Assembly (NCBI GenBank): GCA_016193385.1
Contig: JACPSF010000225.1
Location: forward strand, 17,250-24,392
Length of the DNA: 7,143 bases
From: Deltaproteobacteria bacterium
GTDB lineage: Bacteria; Desulfobacterota_B; Binatia; UBA9968
Reading direction: 5' to 3'
The notes under the pieces were generated by a model. It did not search any database, was not told the DNA's origin, and was given only the letters and a program-made list of their open reading frames with translations. How positions within the stretch are numbered: position 1 is the first letter of the stretch; each line of letters begins with the position of its first letter. The translations under genes were made by a program, and so were the position numbers. Of the stretch, positions 1-6,486 are shown in pieces.

Positions 1-568
1 GATACTCAAGTTCGGCGCCGTTGGTCCGGGGACTGCGACTTATGACATCAGTAAGATCGTTGTGGCGACTGTGGGACTGTCCATTCAACTGGTTTCCGGC
101 TACAAAGGGACGGCGGAAATCCGACTCGCCTTCAACAGCGGTGAGGTTCAGGGGGTGACCAACGCCTGGGAGTCGTTCAAGGCGAGTTGGCCCACGGAGC
201 TTGCGTCCGGCGCTGTCGTGATTGTCCTGCAAGCCATCCCGCGCCGCCATCCTGAGCTGCCCAATGTGCCGCTGGTTATCGACTATGCCAAGACCGACGA
301 GGCGCGAAAACTCATCCAAACCGGCGTCCACGACTATGCGGCCGTCGCTCGTCCCTACGTTCTGCCTCCCGCTACGCCCAAAGAGCGCGCGCAACTGTTG
401 CGCAAGGCGTTGATGGATACCCTGAAGGATCCGGAGTTCCTGGCCGAAGCCAAGAAGTCCAAGCTGGACATTGAGCCGTTGAGCGGCGAAGAGCTGGAGA
501 GGATTGTGAGCCGGACCTTCAAGCTCGAACCCGAGTTGGTGGAAAAACTGAAGGAGATTCTGAAGTAA
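1..568 (+). CDS. Tripartite tricarboxylate transporter (TTT/Bug-type) substrate-binding protein, C-terminal part
   Basis: The reading frame is open from the left edge (first full codon at base 2) to a TAA at 566-568, giving about 188 residues. The 5' end and any signal peptide lie outside the window. A GTG at 62 is only an internal codon. The sequence fits the second half of a Bug/TctC-like periplasmic receptor: a small-residue run FGAVGPGTATYD, a GYKGTAEIRLAFNSGEV stretch where the family carries its Y(K/R)G...A...G-EV motif, then PRRHPELPNVPLV, matching the family's R....PDVPT segment, and a charged helical C-terminus. Family members bind small carboxylates or related solutes in the periplasm and pass them to TctA/TctB-type permeases. 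It is quite different from the TctC encoded at 2813-3822. It is convergent with the tct operon, so it is not part of that transcript. Family assignment is fairly confident; the substrate is unknown. Confidence 0.72.
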   Translation, partial: ILKFGAVGPGTATYDISKIVVATVGLSIQLVSGYKGTAEIRLAFNSGEVQGVTNAWESFKASWPTELASGAVVIVLQAIPRRHPELPNVPLVIDYAKTDEARKLIQTGVHDYAAVARPYVLPPATPKERAQLLRKALMDTLKDPEFLAEAKKSKLDIEPLSGEELERIVSRTFKLEPELVEKLKEILK

Positions 569-599
569 TCGAGCAACGGACGGACTCGGCATCGACATC

Positions 600-629
600 A
601 GCCCAGACGGGGTCCACCCGACCCGGGCT
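600..629 (+). terminator. Bulged hairpin downstream of the receptor gene, possible terminator
   Basis: AGCCC (600-604) pairs with GGGCT (625-629), and directly inside it GGGTC (610-614) pairs with GACCC (620-624) around a 5-nt loop. The left side carries a 5-nt bulge (605-609). It begins 32 nt after the stop codon of the upstream gene. No T-run follows, so it is not a classical intrinsic terminator; it could be a 3'-end stabilising stem or chance in GC-rich DNA. Confidence 0.25.
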
Positions 630-675
630 AGCTCAACCTGATCGTGAGCCCCAAATGCTGGATAGGCTAAGGATC

Positions 676-820
676 TATAGTGACGGAATTAAATAAGTTG
701 GCATCAAATCCCCACTCACCCCCCTAAATCCCCCTCGATCCCCCTTTACCAAAGGGGGAGAAAGGGGGATTTGAGAGGGGATGGGGGAATTATGGTAATT
801 TTCTTTTTTCCTTCACTATA
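676..820. repeat. 145-bp palindromic MITE-like element with TATAGTGA terminal inverted repeats
   Basis: The ends are exact 8-bp inverted repeats, TATAGTGA (676-683) and TCACTATA (813-820). Similarity continues inward: about 21 of the first 29 positions match between the two ends. The core is a strong hairpin: arm 726-747 pairs with arm 751-772 at 19 of 22 positions around a 3-nt ACC loop, flanked by further C-rich (709-725) and G-rich (773-787) arms. The whole element is thus one imperfect palindrome with no coding capacity. The TA at each outer edge would fit TA target duplication of IS630/mariner-type elements, but this is inference. CCCCCT/AGGGGG palindromes of this look are common interspersed repeats in environmental genomes. 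It ends 2 bp before the tctA stop codon and lies between convergent genes, where the hairpin could terminate transcription from both sides; on the plus strand it is followed by a T-rich stretch (799-809). Confidence 0.6.
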
Positions 821-822
821 AG

Positions 823-2331
823 TCAGTTTCCGATCTGCGCAGCCAGTTCTTCCCTCTTTGTCTTAAAGGCGGGAATCAAGGACGTGACTAAACACGTCAA
901 ACTCAGAAGCATCAATACAGCGGCAACCGGGCGGCTAAAAAAAATGGCGAAGCTTCCCTGAGAAATCAGGAGCGACTGCCGGAGCGAGCTCTCCATTATC
1001 GGTCCCAACACCAGCGCCAGCAAGAACGGAGCGCCCTCGAAACCGACCCTTCGGAGCAAAAGCCCAATGAAGCCAAAAATCACCATGATGAATATCTCGA
1101 CCACGTTGTTGTTGAGGCTGTAAACGCCGATCAAGCAGAAAAGGAAGATGAGGGGATAGAGAATCGTGTAAGGAATTTTCAACACTCTGACCCAGATACC
1201 GATCAGCGGGAGATTGAGCACGAGAAGCATCGCATTCCCGACGTACATGCTTGCCACGACTCCCCAAAACAGTTCGGGATAATTCTTGATGAACAGTGGC
1301 CCCGGCTGGATACCGTGGATCATTAGCGCCCCGACGAAGAGGGCCATGACGATGTTGCCCGGAATGCCCAGGGAGAGGAGCGGTATAAAGGCCCCGGCGG
1401 TGGCCGCATTGTTCGCGGATTCGGGCCCAGCCACTCCCTCGATGGCGCCGGTCCCGAACTTCTCGGGATGACGCGAGAGCCGCTTCTCCATGGCATAGGA
1501 GGCAAAGGAGGACATGGCGCCGCTAGGTCCGGGAAGGATACCGATGAAAAAACCTACGATCGATCCCCTGACAATCGGCCAAGAGCTCTCTTTCCAATCT
1601 TTAAGGTTGGGCAGAAGCCCTTTGATCTCCGTTTCATAGACTTCTCCCCGCAGAGTCTTCCCCAAGTTTTCCAGCACCTCGGCGATGCCGAACAAACCCA
1701 TGGCCGCCGGCACGAGCCCGAGCCCGTCTCCCAAAGTGAGGCTCCCGTAGGTAAAACGCTCCTCCCCGGAGATCGGATCCATTCCGATAGTCCCAAGCAA
1801 GAGACCCAGGATCGCCATGAGGAAGGCCCTAGGCACGGAGCCGCGTGAGAGATAGGCAACCAGAGTGAGACCGAGGAAGGTTAGGGCAAAATATTCCGGC
1901 GGCCCAAAACGCAGGGCGACCGCCCCGAGGACCGGAGCGAAAAACATGAGGGCGACCACGCCAAAAGTGCCGGCGATGAAGGAGCCGAAGGCAGAGATTC
2001 CCAAAGCTGGCCCTGCCCTTCCCTGCCGGGCCATCTGATAGCCGTCGAGGCACGTAACCACAGAGGCTGCCTCGCCTGGAATGTTGACGAGAATAGATGT
2101 GGTGGAGCCTCCATACATGGCGCCGTAGTAAATCCCAGCGAGCATGATGATCGCTGTGGCCGGAGCCATTTTGAATGTCAAAGGGAGAAGGAGGGCAATG
2201 GTCGCGATCGGACCTAGGCCCGGAAGCACGCCGATGAAGGTCCCCACCAACACACCGATGAAACAGAAGAGTAAATTGGTGGGTTCTAGAGCAACAGAAA
2301 AACCCAGCCCCAAGTTCGCCAGTGCATTCAC
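823..2331 (-). CDS. tctA: TctA family large permease subunit of a tripartite tricarboxylate transporter
   Basis: This 502-residue protein has the usual TctA length (about 500). It is the large, roughly 12-helix inner-membrane subunit that moves a carboxylate, delivered by the periplasmic receptor, using an ion gradient. Family hallmarks are all present: GVLPGLGPIATIALLLP at residues 34-50, YGGSTTSILVNIPGEAAS at 73-90 followed by DGYQMARQGRAGPALG, the second-half counterpart GILPGPSGAMSSFASYAMEK at 264-283, and EGVAGPESANNAATAGAF at 298-315 followed by SLGIPGN. The two G-LPG motifs reflect the internal duplication of the family. The start is a GTG at 2331-2329, supported by the typical N-terminus (MNALANLGLGFSVAL), an AAAGG just upstream at short spacing, and only 6 nt separating it from the tctB stop, which suggests translational coupling. 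The frame is intact. The substrate cannot be read from sequence; 'tricarboxylate' is a family label. Confidence 0.95.
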   Translation of the reverse strand: MNALANLGLGFSVALEPTNLLFCFIGVLVGTFIGVLPGLGPIATIALLLPLTFKMAPATAIIMLAGIYYGAMYGGSTTSILVNIPGEAASVVTCLDGYQMARQGRAGPALGISAFGSFIAGTFGVVALMFFAPVLGAVALRFGPPEYFALTFLGLTLVAYLSRGSVPRAFLMAILGLLLGTIGMDPISGEERFTYGSLTLGDGLGLVPAAMGLFGIAEVLENLGKTLRGEVYETEIKGLLPNLKDWKESSWPIVRGSIVGFFIGILPGPSGAMSSFASYAMEKRLSRHPEKFGTGAIEGVAGPESANNAATAGAFIPLLSLGIPGNIVMALFVGALMIHGIQPGPLFIKNYPELFWGVVASMYVGNAMLLVLNLPLIGIWVRVLKIPYTILYPLIFLFCLIGVYSLNNNVVEIFIMVIFGFIGLLLRRVGFEGAPFLLALVLGPIMESSLRQSLLISQGSFAIFFSRPVAAVLMLLSLTCLVTSLIPAFKTKREELAAQIGN

Positions 2332-2337
2332 GACCTT

Positions 2338-2787
2338 TTAGATGCCCAGGAAGCCTGCCGGCAGAGGGGTATGGAGCAGCAAGCCAAAAAGAACGTAAGA
2401 AAGGAACGAAGCGGAAAACGCTACGACAATCGCCACCCCCCATTTTTCTCGATCCACGGCGCGCAGCAGGAACGTAACGAAGAGGAAAGTCGTCACAAGA
2501 TAACCCAAGCTCTCAAAGAGGAAGCCAAAAGCAAAAAGCGCCCCCAGGGCCAGGCCGATTTTTTTCCAGCCCAATTGCTCCCGAGGCACAACGCCTTCTT
2601 CCCGCTCTTTCACAACCTCCACTAGAACAAGCAGGGAAATAATTGCCAGCATTACGGAGAGAATGAGCGGGAAGAAGCCCGGCTGCGGTGCGCTCACTCT
2701 GCCGAAGGGAAGCTTCCTTGCCTCGATAAAGGCTCCGAGGGCGAGCACCAGGAAGAGGACGGCCGTGATGGTAACGCTTTTCCTCAT
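2338..2787 (-). CDS. tctB: TctB family small permease subunit of a tripartite tricarboxylate transporter
   Basis: A 149-residue, four-helix membrane protein matching the usual TctB size. Hydrophobic segments lie at about residues 5-22, 38-58, 77-108 (probably two helices, or one long region with the break near GY 95-96) and 116-138. Family features include APQPGFFPLIL at 34-44 after the first helix and the C-terminal LLLHTPLPAG (136-145). TctB is the small, poorly conserved membrane partner of TctA. The ATG at 2787-2785 is preceded by no obvious Shine-Dalgarno sequence; the gene starts 25 nt after the tctC stop, so it probably depends on coupled or leader-independent initiation within the operon. 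Identification rests on both the motifs and the position between tctC and tctA. Confidence 0.9.
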   Translation of the reverse strand: MRKSVTITAVLFLVLALGAFIEARKLPFGRVSAPQPGFFPLILSVMLAIISLLVLVEVVKEREEGVVPREQLGWKKIGLALGALFAFGFLFESLGYLVTTFLFVTFLLRAVDREKWGVAIVVAFSASFLSYVLFGLLLHTPLPAGFLGI

Positions 2788-2812
2788 GGGACGATCAGAC
2801 GGCGCGCGCGGG

Positions 2813-3822
2813 TCATTGGCTGATCTTTGCTACTCTGGCCACCTCCGACCACTTTTTCTGTTCTTGGGCGAGGAATTTCGCTGCCTCCTCCGGGCCGCGA
2901 TTTTCTACGAACACCCCTGCTTTCTCGATCTTCCCCGTAATCTCTTTGTCCTGTAATGCCTCCTTAAAGGCCTTGGCTAGTTTATCTACGATGGGGGCTG
3001 GAGTATTTACGCGCACCAAAAAGATAAACCAGGGGCTCACATCGATCGATGGGTAGCCTTTCTCGACTACGGTAGGCACATCGGGAAATGCGTTCGCGCG
3101 CTTTTGAGCCGTCACCACCAGCGCTCTCAAGGTTCCAGCCTCAAGGTGAGCGCGGACCGTCCCCAGGGCTATGATGCTGGTATGGATATTGCCGCCTAGA
3201 ATCGCCGTGGCAACGGGCGCTTCCCCTCCCATGGGGACATGAATGAAATCAGTACCGGTCTCCATCTTGAACAGCTCCAACCCGAAGTGGCCGCTGGTTC
3301 CGGTGCCGGGAGTGCCGAAGGTGAGCTTGCCCGGGTTCTTTTTAGCATCTGCAATGAGCTGCTCCAGGCTCTGCCAGGGAGAATCCGCTTTCACCACCAT
3401 GACTGCGGGATTGCTCCCGGCGAAATTGATCGGGGTGAAATCGCTGACGGCGTAACCGATGCCCTTCCGCGCCAGCGGAATGAGGGCGAACGGCGGCGGG
3501 ACGATCAGGAGCGTGTAGCCGTCAGCGGGTGCGTCCTTGGCGGCTTTAATTCCCACGGCTCCGCCTCCGCCGGTCTTATTGACGACGACGACGGCTTGCC
3601 CCAACAGAGAAGATAGTTTGTCGCTGAGTATCCGTGCGACAAGGTCCGTGCTGGCGCCGGGAGGAAAGGGATTGATAATCTGAATTGTTTAAAGGGATTG
3701 ATAATCTGGATTGTTTTTGTCGGGTACTCCGCCCCATGGGCGACGGGGATGAAAAACGTGGCAACGAGAATCACCAACCCTAGTGCGGAAACGATCGAGT
3801 ATCTCTTGTAAAGTTGGGACAT
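2813..3822 (-). pseudogene. tctC: TctC/Bug periplasmic receptor of the tct operon, frameshifted by a 26-bp tandem duplication
   Basis: The ATG at 3822-3820 has a strong Shine-Dalgarno (AAGGAG at 3834-3829, 6 nt spacing) and starts a Sec signal peptide (MSQLYKRYSIVSALGLVILV, then ATFFIPVAHG with likely cleavage before AEYP), followed by the family's YPTKTIQIINPF strand. The frame then diverges into unrelated sequence and stops at 3505. The rest of the receptor (GQAVVVVNKTGGGGAVGIK, DGYTLL, FGTPGTGTSGHFG, FPDVPTVVEKGYP, C-terminus VARVAKISQ) is in another frame that is open from 3688 to the TGA at 2815-2813. Between them is a 26-bp tandem duplication (3665-3716). Deleting one copy restores ...INPF-PPGASTDLVARILSDKL... 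and an uninterrupted 327-residue protein, the normal TctC length. A TTG at 3604 would give only a leaderless fragment. As written no full-length exported receptor can be made. Possible reading: a real recent mutation, a phase-variable state, or an unmerged overlap in assembly. Confidence 0.85.
3665..3716. repeat. 26-bp tandem duplication inside tctC
   Basis: Two adjacent 26-bp copies, 3665-3690 and 3691-3716, differ at one base only (A at 3683, G at 3709). Because 26 is not a multiple of three, the second copy shifts the tctC frame, and the junction creates an in-frame TAA (minus strand, 3691-3689) in the downstream frame. Read in the ancestral frame, the single difference is synonymous (ATT versus ATC, both Ile before Gln). 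Confidence 0.95.
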
Positions 3823-3828
3823 TGGTGG

Positions 3829-3834
3829 CTCCTT
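3829..3834 (-). promoter_or_regulatory. Ribosome binding site of tctC
   Basis: Minus-strand AAGGAG lies 6 nt upstream of the ATG at 3822. It fixes the ancestral tctC start before the signal peptide rather than at internal codons such as 3604. Confidence 0.75.
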
Positions 3835-3857
3835 TTCTTAGTTTTTGGGGGCGGCCT

Positions 3858-3886
3858 TTTTTAGCACGGAGCCCCAGATCGGTCAA
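3858..3886 (-). promoter_or_regulatory. Putative sigma70-type promoter of the tctCBA operon
   Basis: On the minus strand TTGACC (3886-3881, 5 of 6 to the -35 consensus) is followed after exactly 17 nt by TAAAAA (3863-3858, 4 of 6 to the -10 consensus). Transcription would begin near 3851, leaving a leader of about 29 nt that contains the Shine-Dalgarno of tctC. Predicted from consensus and spacing only. Confidence 0.45.
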
Positions 3887-3912
3887 GGCAGGCAGGCAGA
3901 GCCTTTTTCCGA

Positions 3913-3942
3913 TTGACCTTGTCCCCTCTTTGGTCCTAAATA
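3913..3942 (+). promoter_or_regulatory. Weak candidate promoter for the dehydrogenase gene
   Basis: TTGACC (3913-3918) is followed after 18 nt by TAAATA (3937-3942), only a poor -10. It is an inverted counterpart of the GGTCAA at 3881-3886 that forms the tct -35 box, so the divergent promoters may be arranged back to back, or the two half-sites (26 nt apart) may bind a regulator. A second TTGACC at 4036-4041 is an alternative -35, also with a weak -10. No clear choice can be made. Nothing else recognisable was seen in the 252-bp divergent region. Confidence 0.2.
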
Positions 3943-4074
3943 ACTGGCTGTTCGTTGGTCTGTACTGAAGGAACTGAAGATCGGCGAGCTGGGGCAGAAG
4001 TGACGGAACCCGGGACGCCTTGGTGTATGTCTCAGTTGACCCTGCGGCCCTGTAGGGTTTCGATGGATTAACGG

Positions 4075-5046
4075 GTGAATGGCATGTCTCTCGGTCGACT
4101 ATTGGTAGAGAAGTTCCAACCGGACCTGCTTGAGTGGCTCGGCTCCCGAGTGGAGATCGTGGTTGTAGATCCGTGGGTCGAGCCGGAACGCTGGGAGAGA
4201 GAAGTCTCACGGGTGGATGCCGTCATCAGCAGAAAAGGCAAGGTTACAAGGGAGCATATGGAGAAGAGTCGAGGCCGGCTCAAGATCGTGGCGCGAACCG
4301 GTGTTGGGGTGGATCCATCCAGAGTCGATCTTGACGCCGCTAAGGAGCATCGAGTGTGGGTGACGAACATGCCAGGGAGCAATTCGGTTTCAGTTGCCGA
4401 GCTGGTTTTCGGCCAGATGATAGCCTTGGTGCGCCACATCATAGAAGCCGACAGGGCCGTGAAAGAAAACCGTTGGGAGGACTATCTGCAATTCCTTGGA
4501 ACGGAGTTGGCAAACAAGACCATCGGCATCATCGGCATGGGGAACATAGGAACGAGGGTCGCGATAAGAGCCCGGGCGTTCGAGATGTCTTTCCTGGTTT
4601 ATGATCCTTATATTCCCGAATCTCATGTTACCGCTTTGGGAGGCCGGTGGGTCGGCCTAAACGATCTGCTCTCCGACTCTGACTTCGTGACCATCCACTG
4701 TCCCCTAACCCGCGAGACGAAACGAATGATCGGTGAAAAGCATCTCTCGCTTATGAAAACCTCGGCGTATCTGATTAATATGGCGCGCGGGGGAATCGTG
4801 GACGAAGACGCTCTTTATCGAGTCCTGAGCCAGAAGCGAATCGCGGGGGCCGCGCTGGACGTCATGGAAAACGAACCTCCAGGTAAGAATCACCCCTTAT
4901 TTCAACTCAACAACGCAATCTTCACGCCCCATCTGGGCGCAGTCACCAGGGAAGCCTCAAAACGGGCTGAGTGGGGTGCCGCCGAAGAGGTCGTTCGGGT
5001 CCTTGAGGGGAAGAGTCCTAAAAATCCCGTGGTCCAGTTAAAGTAG
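4075..5046 (+). CDS. NAD-dependent D-isomer-specific 2-hydroxyacid dehydrogenase (phosphoglycerate dehydrogenase-like)
   Basis: A soluble 323-residue enzyme of the D-2-hydroxyacid dehydrogenase family, interconverting a 2-hydroxyacid and a 2-oxoacid. The N-terminal part of the substrate domain (1-105) includes the typical KIVARTGVGVD (70-80) and VTNMPGSNSVSVAE (96-109). The Rossmann fold carries GMGNIG at 154-159, and Asp177 (VYDPY) at the end of strand beta2 indicates NAD rather than NADP. The catalytic set is complete: Arg238 in MARGGIVDE, Glu267 in DVMENEPP and His286 in TPHLG. There is no C-terminal ACT domain, unlike long biosynthetic SerA, so a catabolic or glyoxylate/hydroxypyruvate-type role is as likely as serine synthesis. 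The GTG at 4075 opens the longest frame; the ATG at 4084, 6 nt after a GGGTG, is an equally good start and gives a 320-residue protein. It is transcribed divergently from tctCBA, suggesting it may act on the imported carboxylate. The exact substrate is unknown. Confidence 0.92.
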   Translation: MNGMSLGRLLVEKFQPDLLEWLGSRVEIVVVDPWVEPERWEREVSRVDAVISRKGKVTREHMEKSRGRLKIVARTGVGVDPSRVDLDAAKEHRVWVTNMPGSNSVSVAELVFGQMIALVRHIIEADRAVKENRWEDYLQFLGTELANKTIGIIGMGNIGTRVAIRARAFEMSFLVYDPYIPESHVTALGGRWVGLNDLLSDSDFVTIHCPLTRETKRMIGEKHLSLMKTSAYLINMARGGIVDEDALYRVLSQKRIAGAALDVMENEPPGKNHPLFQLNNAIFTPHLGAVTREASKRAEWGAAEEVVRVLEGKSPKNPVVQLK

Positions 5047-5069
5047 CCGTCCTTAGACGGGCCTTCGAG

Positions 5070-5096
5070 TTGACATCACGGCGCCTGATCGGATCA
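5070..5096 (+). promoter_or_regulatory. Candidate promoter/operator region upstream of the ABC binding-protein gene
   Basis: A perfect -35 hexamer TTGACA (5070-5075) lies in the 122-bp gap after the dehydrogenase stop. No good -10 follows at normal spacing (GATCAA at 5092-5097, 3 of 6). The expected -10 area overlaps an 11-bp perfect palindrome, TGATCGGATCA (5086-5096), which could be an operator half or chance. Predicted from sequence alone. Confidence 0.25.
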
Positions 5097-5168
5097 AAGG
5101 GGTCTTTTGTTGTTTGTTGAGCGAAATTGAGGTGGATTCTGACAGATGGAGAGGGTCCTTGCGGGTTC

Positions 5169-6152
5169 ATGACCCGCTTCAAGCTTCAATTTCTGATCGT
5201 CATCTCTTGTGCGCTGCTCCTTCTGGGTCAGCGGGCGCCCGCGCAGGAAATGAAGCGCATCTACTACGGCACCACGGCCTCGCCTTCCCATCTCCCGGTA
5301 TGGGTCGCAAAAGATGCCGGATTCTTCGCCCGGCACGGTCTGAACGTCGAGCCGGTGCAGATTCGGGGCGGCTCGTTGATCACCTTGGCGATCATAACCG
5401 GCGATCTGCCCTTTTCCGGCGTGGGTGCGGAGTCGGTCGTGGCTGCGCGCGTGGCCGGAGGCGACGTGGTTTTACTCGCCTGTCCCGTTGACGCCGACCC
5501 CGTTTACTTGATCACGCGCCCTGAAATCAAATCCCCCATGGAACTTAAGGGCCAAGCAAGCGCCGTAACGCGCTACGGATCGACCACGCATTTCTATCTA
5601 CGGGCGGCGCTAAAACATGTCGGGCTCGACCCGGAACGAGATCTAACCGTCATGCAGTTGGGGGCCGGCCCGGAGATGGTGGCTGCGCTGGAAGTGGGAC
5701 GCATCCAGGCCGCGGCTCTCACGACTCGCTACGCGATTCCCTTTTTGCAACGGGGCTGGCCGGTGCTCGTCGACCTCAGCAAAACGGATCTGGTCTATCC
5801 TTCTTCGTGCGTCGCCAGCAGCCGGGCCTTTATCAGAGCGGAGCCGAAGACAGCCGAGGATTTTCTCAGGGCCTATGTCGCGGGTATTCACTTGATCAGA
5901 AAAGATCAAAACTTCGCTGAGAAATCCTTTTCCAAATGGCTGCGGGAAAAAGATCCTGCGATCGTCAAAAGGTCGGTTGCAGCCTACGCGGGCCTCTTCA
6001 AGCCGGCTCCCGTCGTGCCGGACAAGGGGATCGAAAATGTAGTGAGAGACTTGCTGAGGAGGCGCCCCGAGTTCAAAGAATATCTGGGCTGGCCGGAGCC
6101 GTTCCGTGAAAACGGACCGCTGGAAAGAGCTTTGCGAGATACGACGAAATAA
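5169..6152 (+). CDS. NMT1/SsuA-like ABC transporter substrate-binding protein
   Basis: A 327-residue periplasmic solute receptor with a Sec signal peptide: MTRFKLQ, hydrophobic residues 8-19, then QRAPA with cleavage expected after Ala25 (AxA rule). A VISC at 11-14 resembles a lipobox but lies inside the hydrophobic core, so lipidation is unlikely. The mature protein begins as the NMT1/TauA/SsuA group does: KRIYYGTTASPSHLPVWVAK (29-48), GFFARHGLNVE (51-61), IRGGSLITLAIITGDLPFSG (65-84), then EIKSPMELKGQASAV, GLDPERDLTVMQLG and ALEVGRIQAAALT, where the family binds sulfonates, taurine, pyrimidine precursors or nitriles. The ATG at 5169 was preferred over an in-frame TTG at 5127 because it places charged residues directly before the hydrophobic core; its Shine-Dalgarno is mediocre (GGAGAGGG 13 nt upstream). 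No ABC permease or ATPase gene adjoins it, so it is an orphan receptor in this window. Substrate unknown. Confidence 0.85.
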   Translation: MTRFKLQFLIVISCALLLLGQRAPAQEMKRIYYGTTASPSHLPVWVAKDAGFFARHGLNVEPVQIRGGSLITLAIITGDLPFSGVGAESVVAARVAGGDVVLLACPVDADPVYLITRPEIKSPMELKGQASAVTRYGSTTHFYLRAALKHVGLDPERDLTVMQLGAGPEMVAALEVGRIQAAALTTRYAIPFLQRGWPVLVDLSKTDLVYPSSCVASSRAFIRAEPKTAEDFLRAYVAGIHLIRKDQNFAEKSFSKWLREKDPAIVKRSVAAYAGLFKPAPVVPDKGIENVVRDLLRRRPEFKEYLGWPEPFRENGPLERALRDTTK

Positions 6153-6155
6153 TTC

Positions 6156-6184
6156 TTGACGGAATTCTGTACGTTATATATACT
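6156..6184 (+). promoter_or_regulatory. Sigma70-type promoter of the toxin-antitoxin operon
   Basis: TTGACG (6156-6161, 5 of 6) and TATACT (6179-6184, 5 of 6) are separated by exactly 17 nt. Transcription should begin near 6191, leaving only about 14 nt before the antitoxin ATG. The -35 box starts 4 bp after the stop codon of the preceding gene, so the module has its own promoter. A GAATTC palindrome (6162-6167) and an AT-rich partly symmetric stretch (6169-6183) within it might be the operator for autorepression; that is inference. Confidence 0.6.
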
Positions 6185-6191
6185 GCTCGCC

Positions 6192-6196
6192 AGGAG
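6192..6196 (+). promoter_or_regulatory. Ribosome binding site of the antitoxin gene
   Basis: AGGAG with 8 nt to the ATG at 6205. With transcription predicted to begin at about 6191, the site is at the very 5' end of the mRNA, an unusually short leader. Confidence 0.6.
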
Positions 6197-6204
6197 AAGA
6201 GTTT

Positions 6205-6486
6205 ATGTCTATTTCGTCCAAGGATATCGTTCCTCTTACGCGGGCCAGGGCCAAGCTTGCGGAGCTCTGCGAAGAGGTCAAGAAGGAGCACGCGGAGAAA
6301 ATTCTCACCAAAAACGGGGAAAGCTGCGCCGCCCTCATTGACGCGGAGCGGCTCGATTACTACCACCGTCTGGAACGGGAACATATCCACCTCACGCTCC
6401 TCGATGAAGCCGAGCGCGGGGTCGAGGACGTGAACGCGGGGAGGGTTCTAACGGCGGCCAAACTCAAGGCCCGGTATGGCCGGTAG
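6205..6486 (+). CDS. Type II antitoxin, Phd/YefM family
   Basis: A 93-residue protein with the Phd/YefM plan. The N-terminal DNA-binding part runs IVPLTRARAKLAELCEEVKK (8-27) and then ILTKNGESCAALIDAERLD (33-51), matching the family's 'S.AR..L..L...V' helix and '(I/V)TKNG.P.A.L(I/V)...E' strand-turn. The C-terminal part (about 55-93), rich in charged residues, would be the flexible arm that wraps and neutralises the toxin. Such antitoxins act in the cytoplasm and, alone or with the toxin, repress their own operon. The downstream gene overlaps by 11 nt, giving coupled translation with the antitoxin made first. The start ATG is set by a good Shine-Dalgarno. The exact subfamily is not certain, but the pairing with a RelE/ParE toxin supports the call. 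Confidence 0.85.
   Translation: MSISSKDIVPLTRARAKLAELCEEVKKEHAEKILTKNGESCAALIDAERLDYYHRLEREHIHLTLLDEAERGVEDVNAGRVLTAAKLKARYGR

Noticed and set aside
1829..2443. 204-residue minus-strand frame overlapping tctA and tctB
   Set aside because: It is an alternate-frame shadow of two clearly conserved membrane proteins; composition (His/Arg/Ser-rich) is typical of a shadow.
3665..3716. Programmed ribosomal frameshift in tctC
   Set aside because: There is no reason to invoke recoding when deletion of one exact repeat copy restores the family sequence; a shift would also leave extra repeat-encoded residues in the protein.
3505..3822. Separate 105-residue secreted protein starting with the tctC signal peptide
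   Set aside because: Only the first 43 or so residues are TctC-like; the rest is out-of-frame tctC sequence, fully explained by the duplication.
4045..4060. CCCTGTAGGG inverted repeat before the dehydrogenase gene as a riboswitch or attenuator
   Set aside because: The loop would be only 2 nt and there is no further conserved structure around it.
3689..4210. 173-residue minus-strand open frame upstream of and overlapping the tctC start
   Set aside because: Low-complexity composition with no domain, runs antisense into the dehydrogenase gene, and ends at the stop created by the 26-bp duplication. It is not an extension of TctC.
5047..5060. CCGTC-CTTA-GACGG hairpin right after the dehydrogenase stop as intrinsic terminator
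   Set aside because: The stem is only 5 bp and no T-run follows, so it is too weak to annotate as a terminator.
5127..5168. TTG at 5127 as start of the ABC binding protein
   Set aside because: It would place 14 extra, partly acidic residues before an otherwise standard signal peptide; the ATG at 5169 fits better, although its ribosome binding site is weak.
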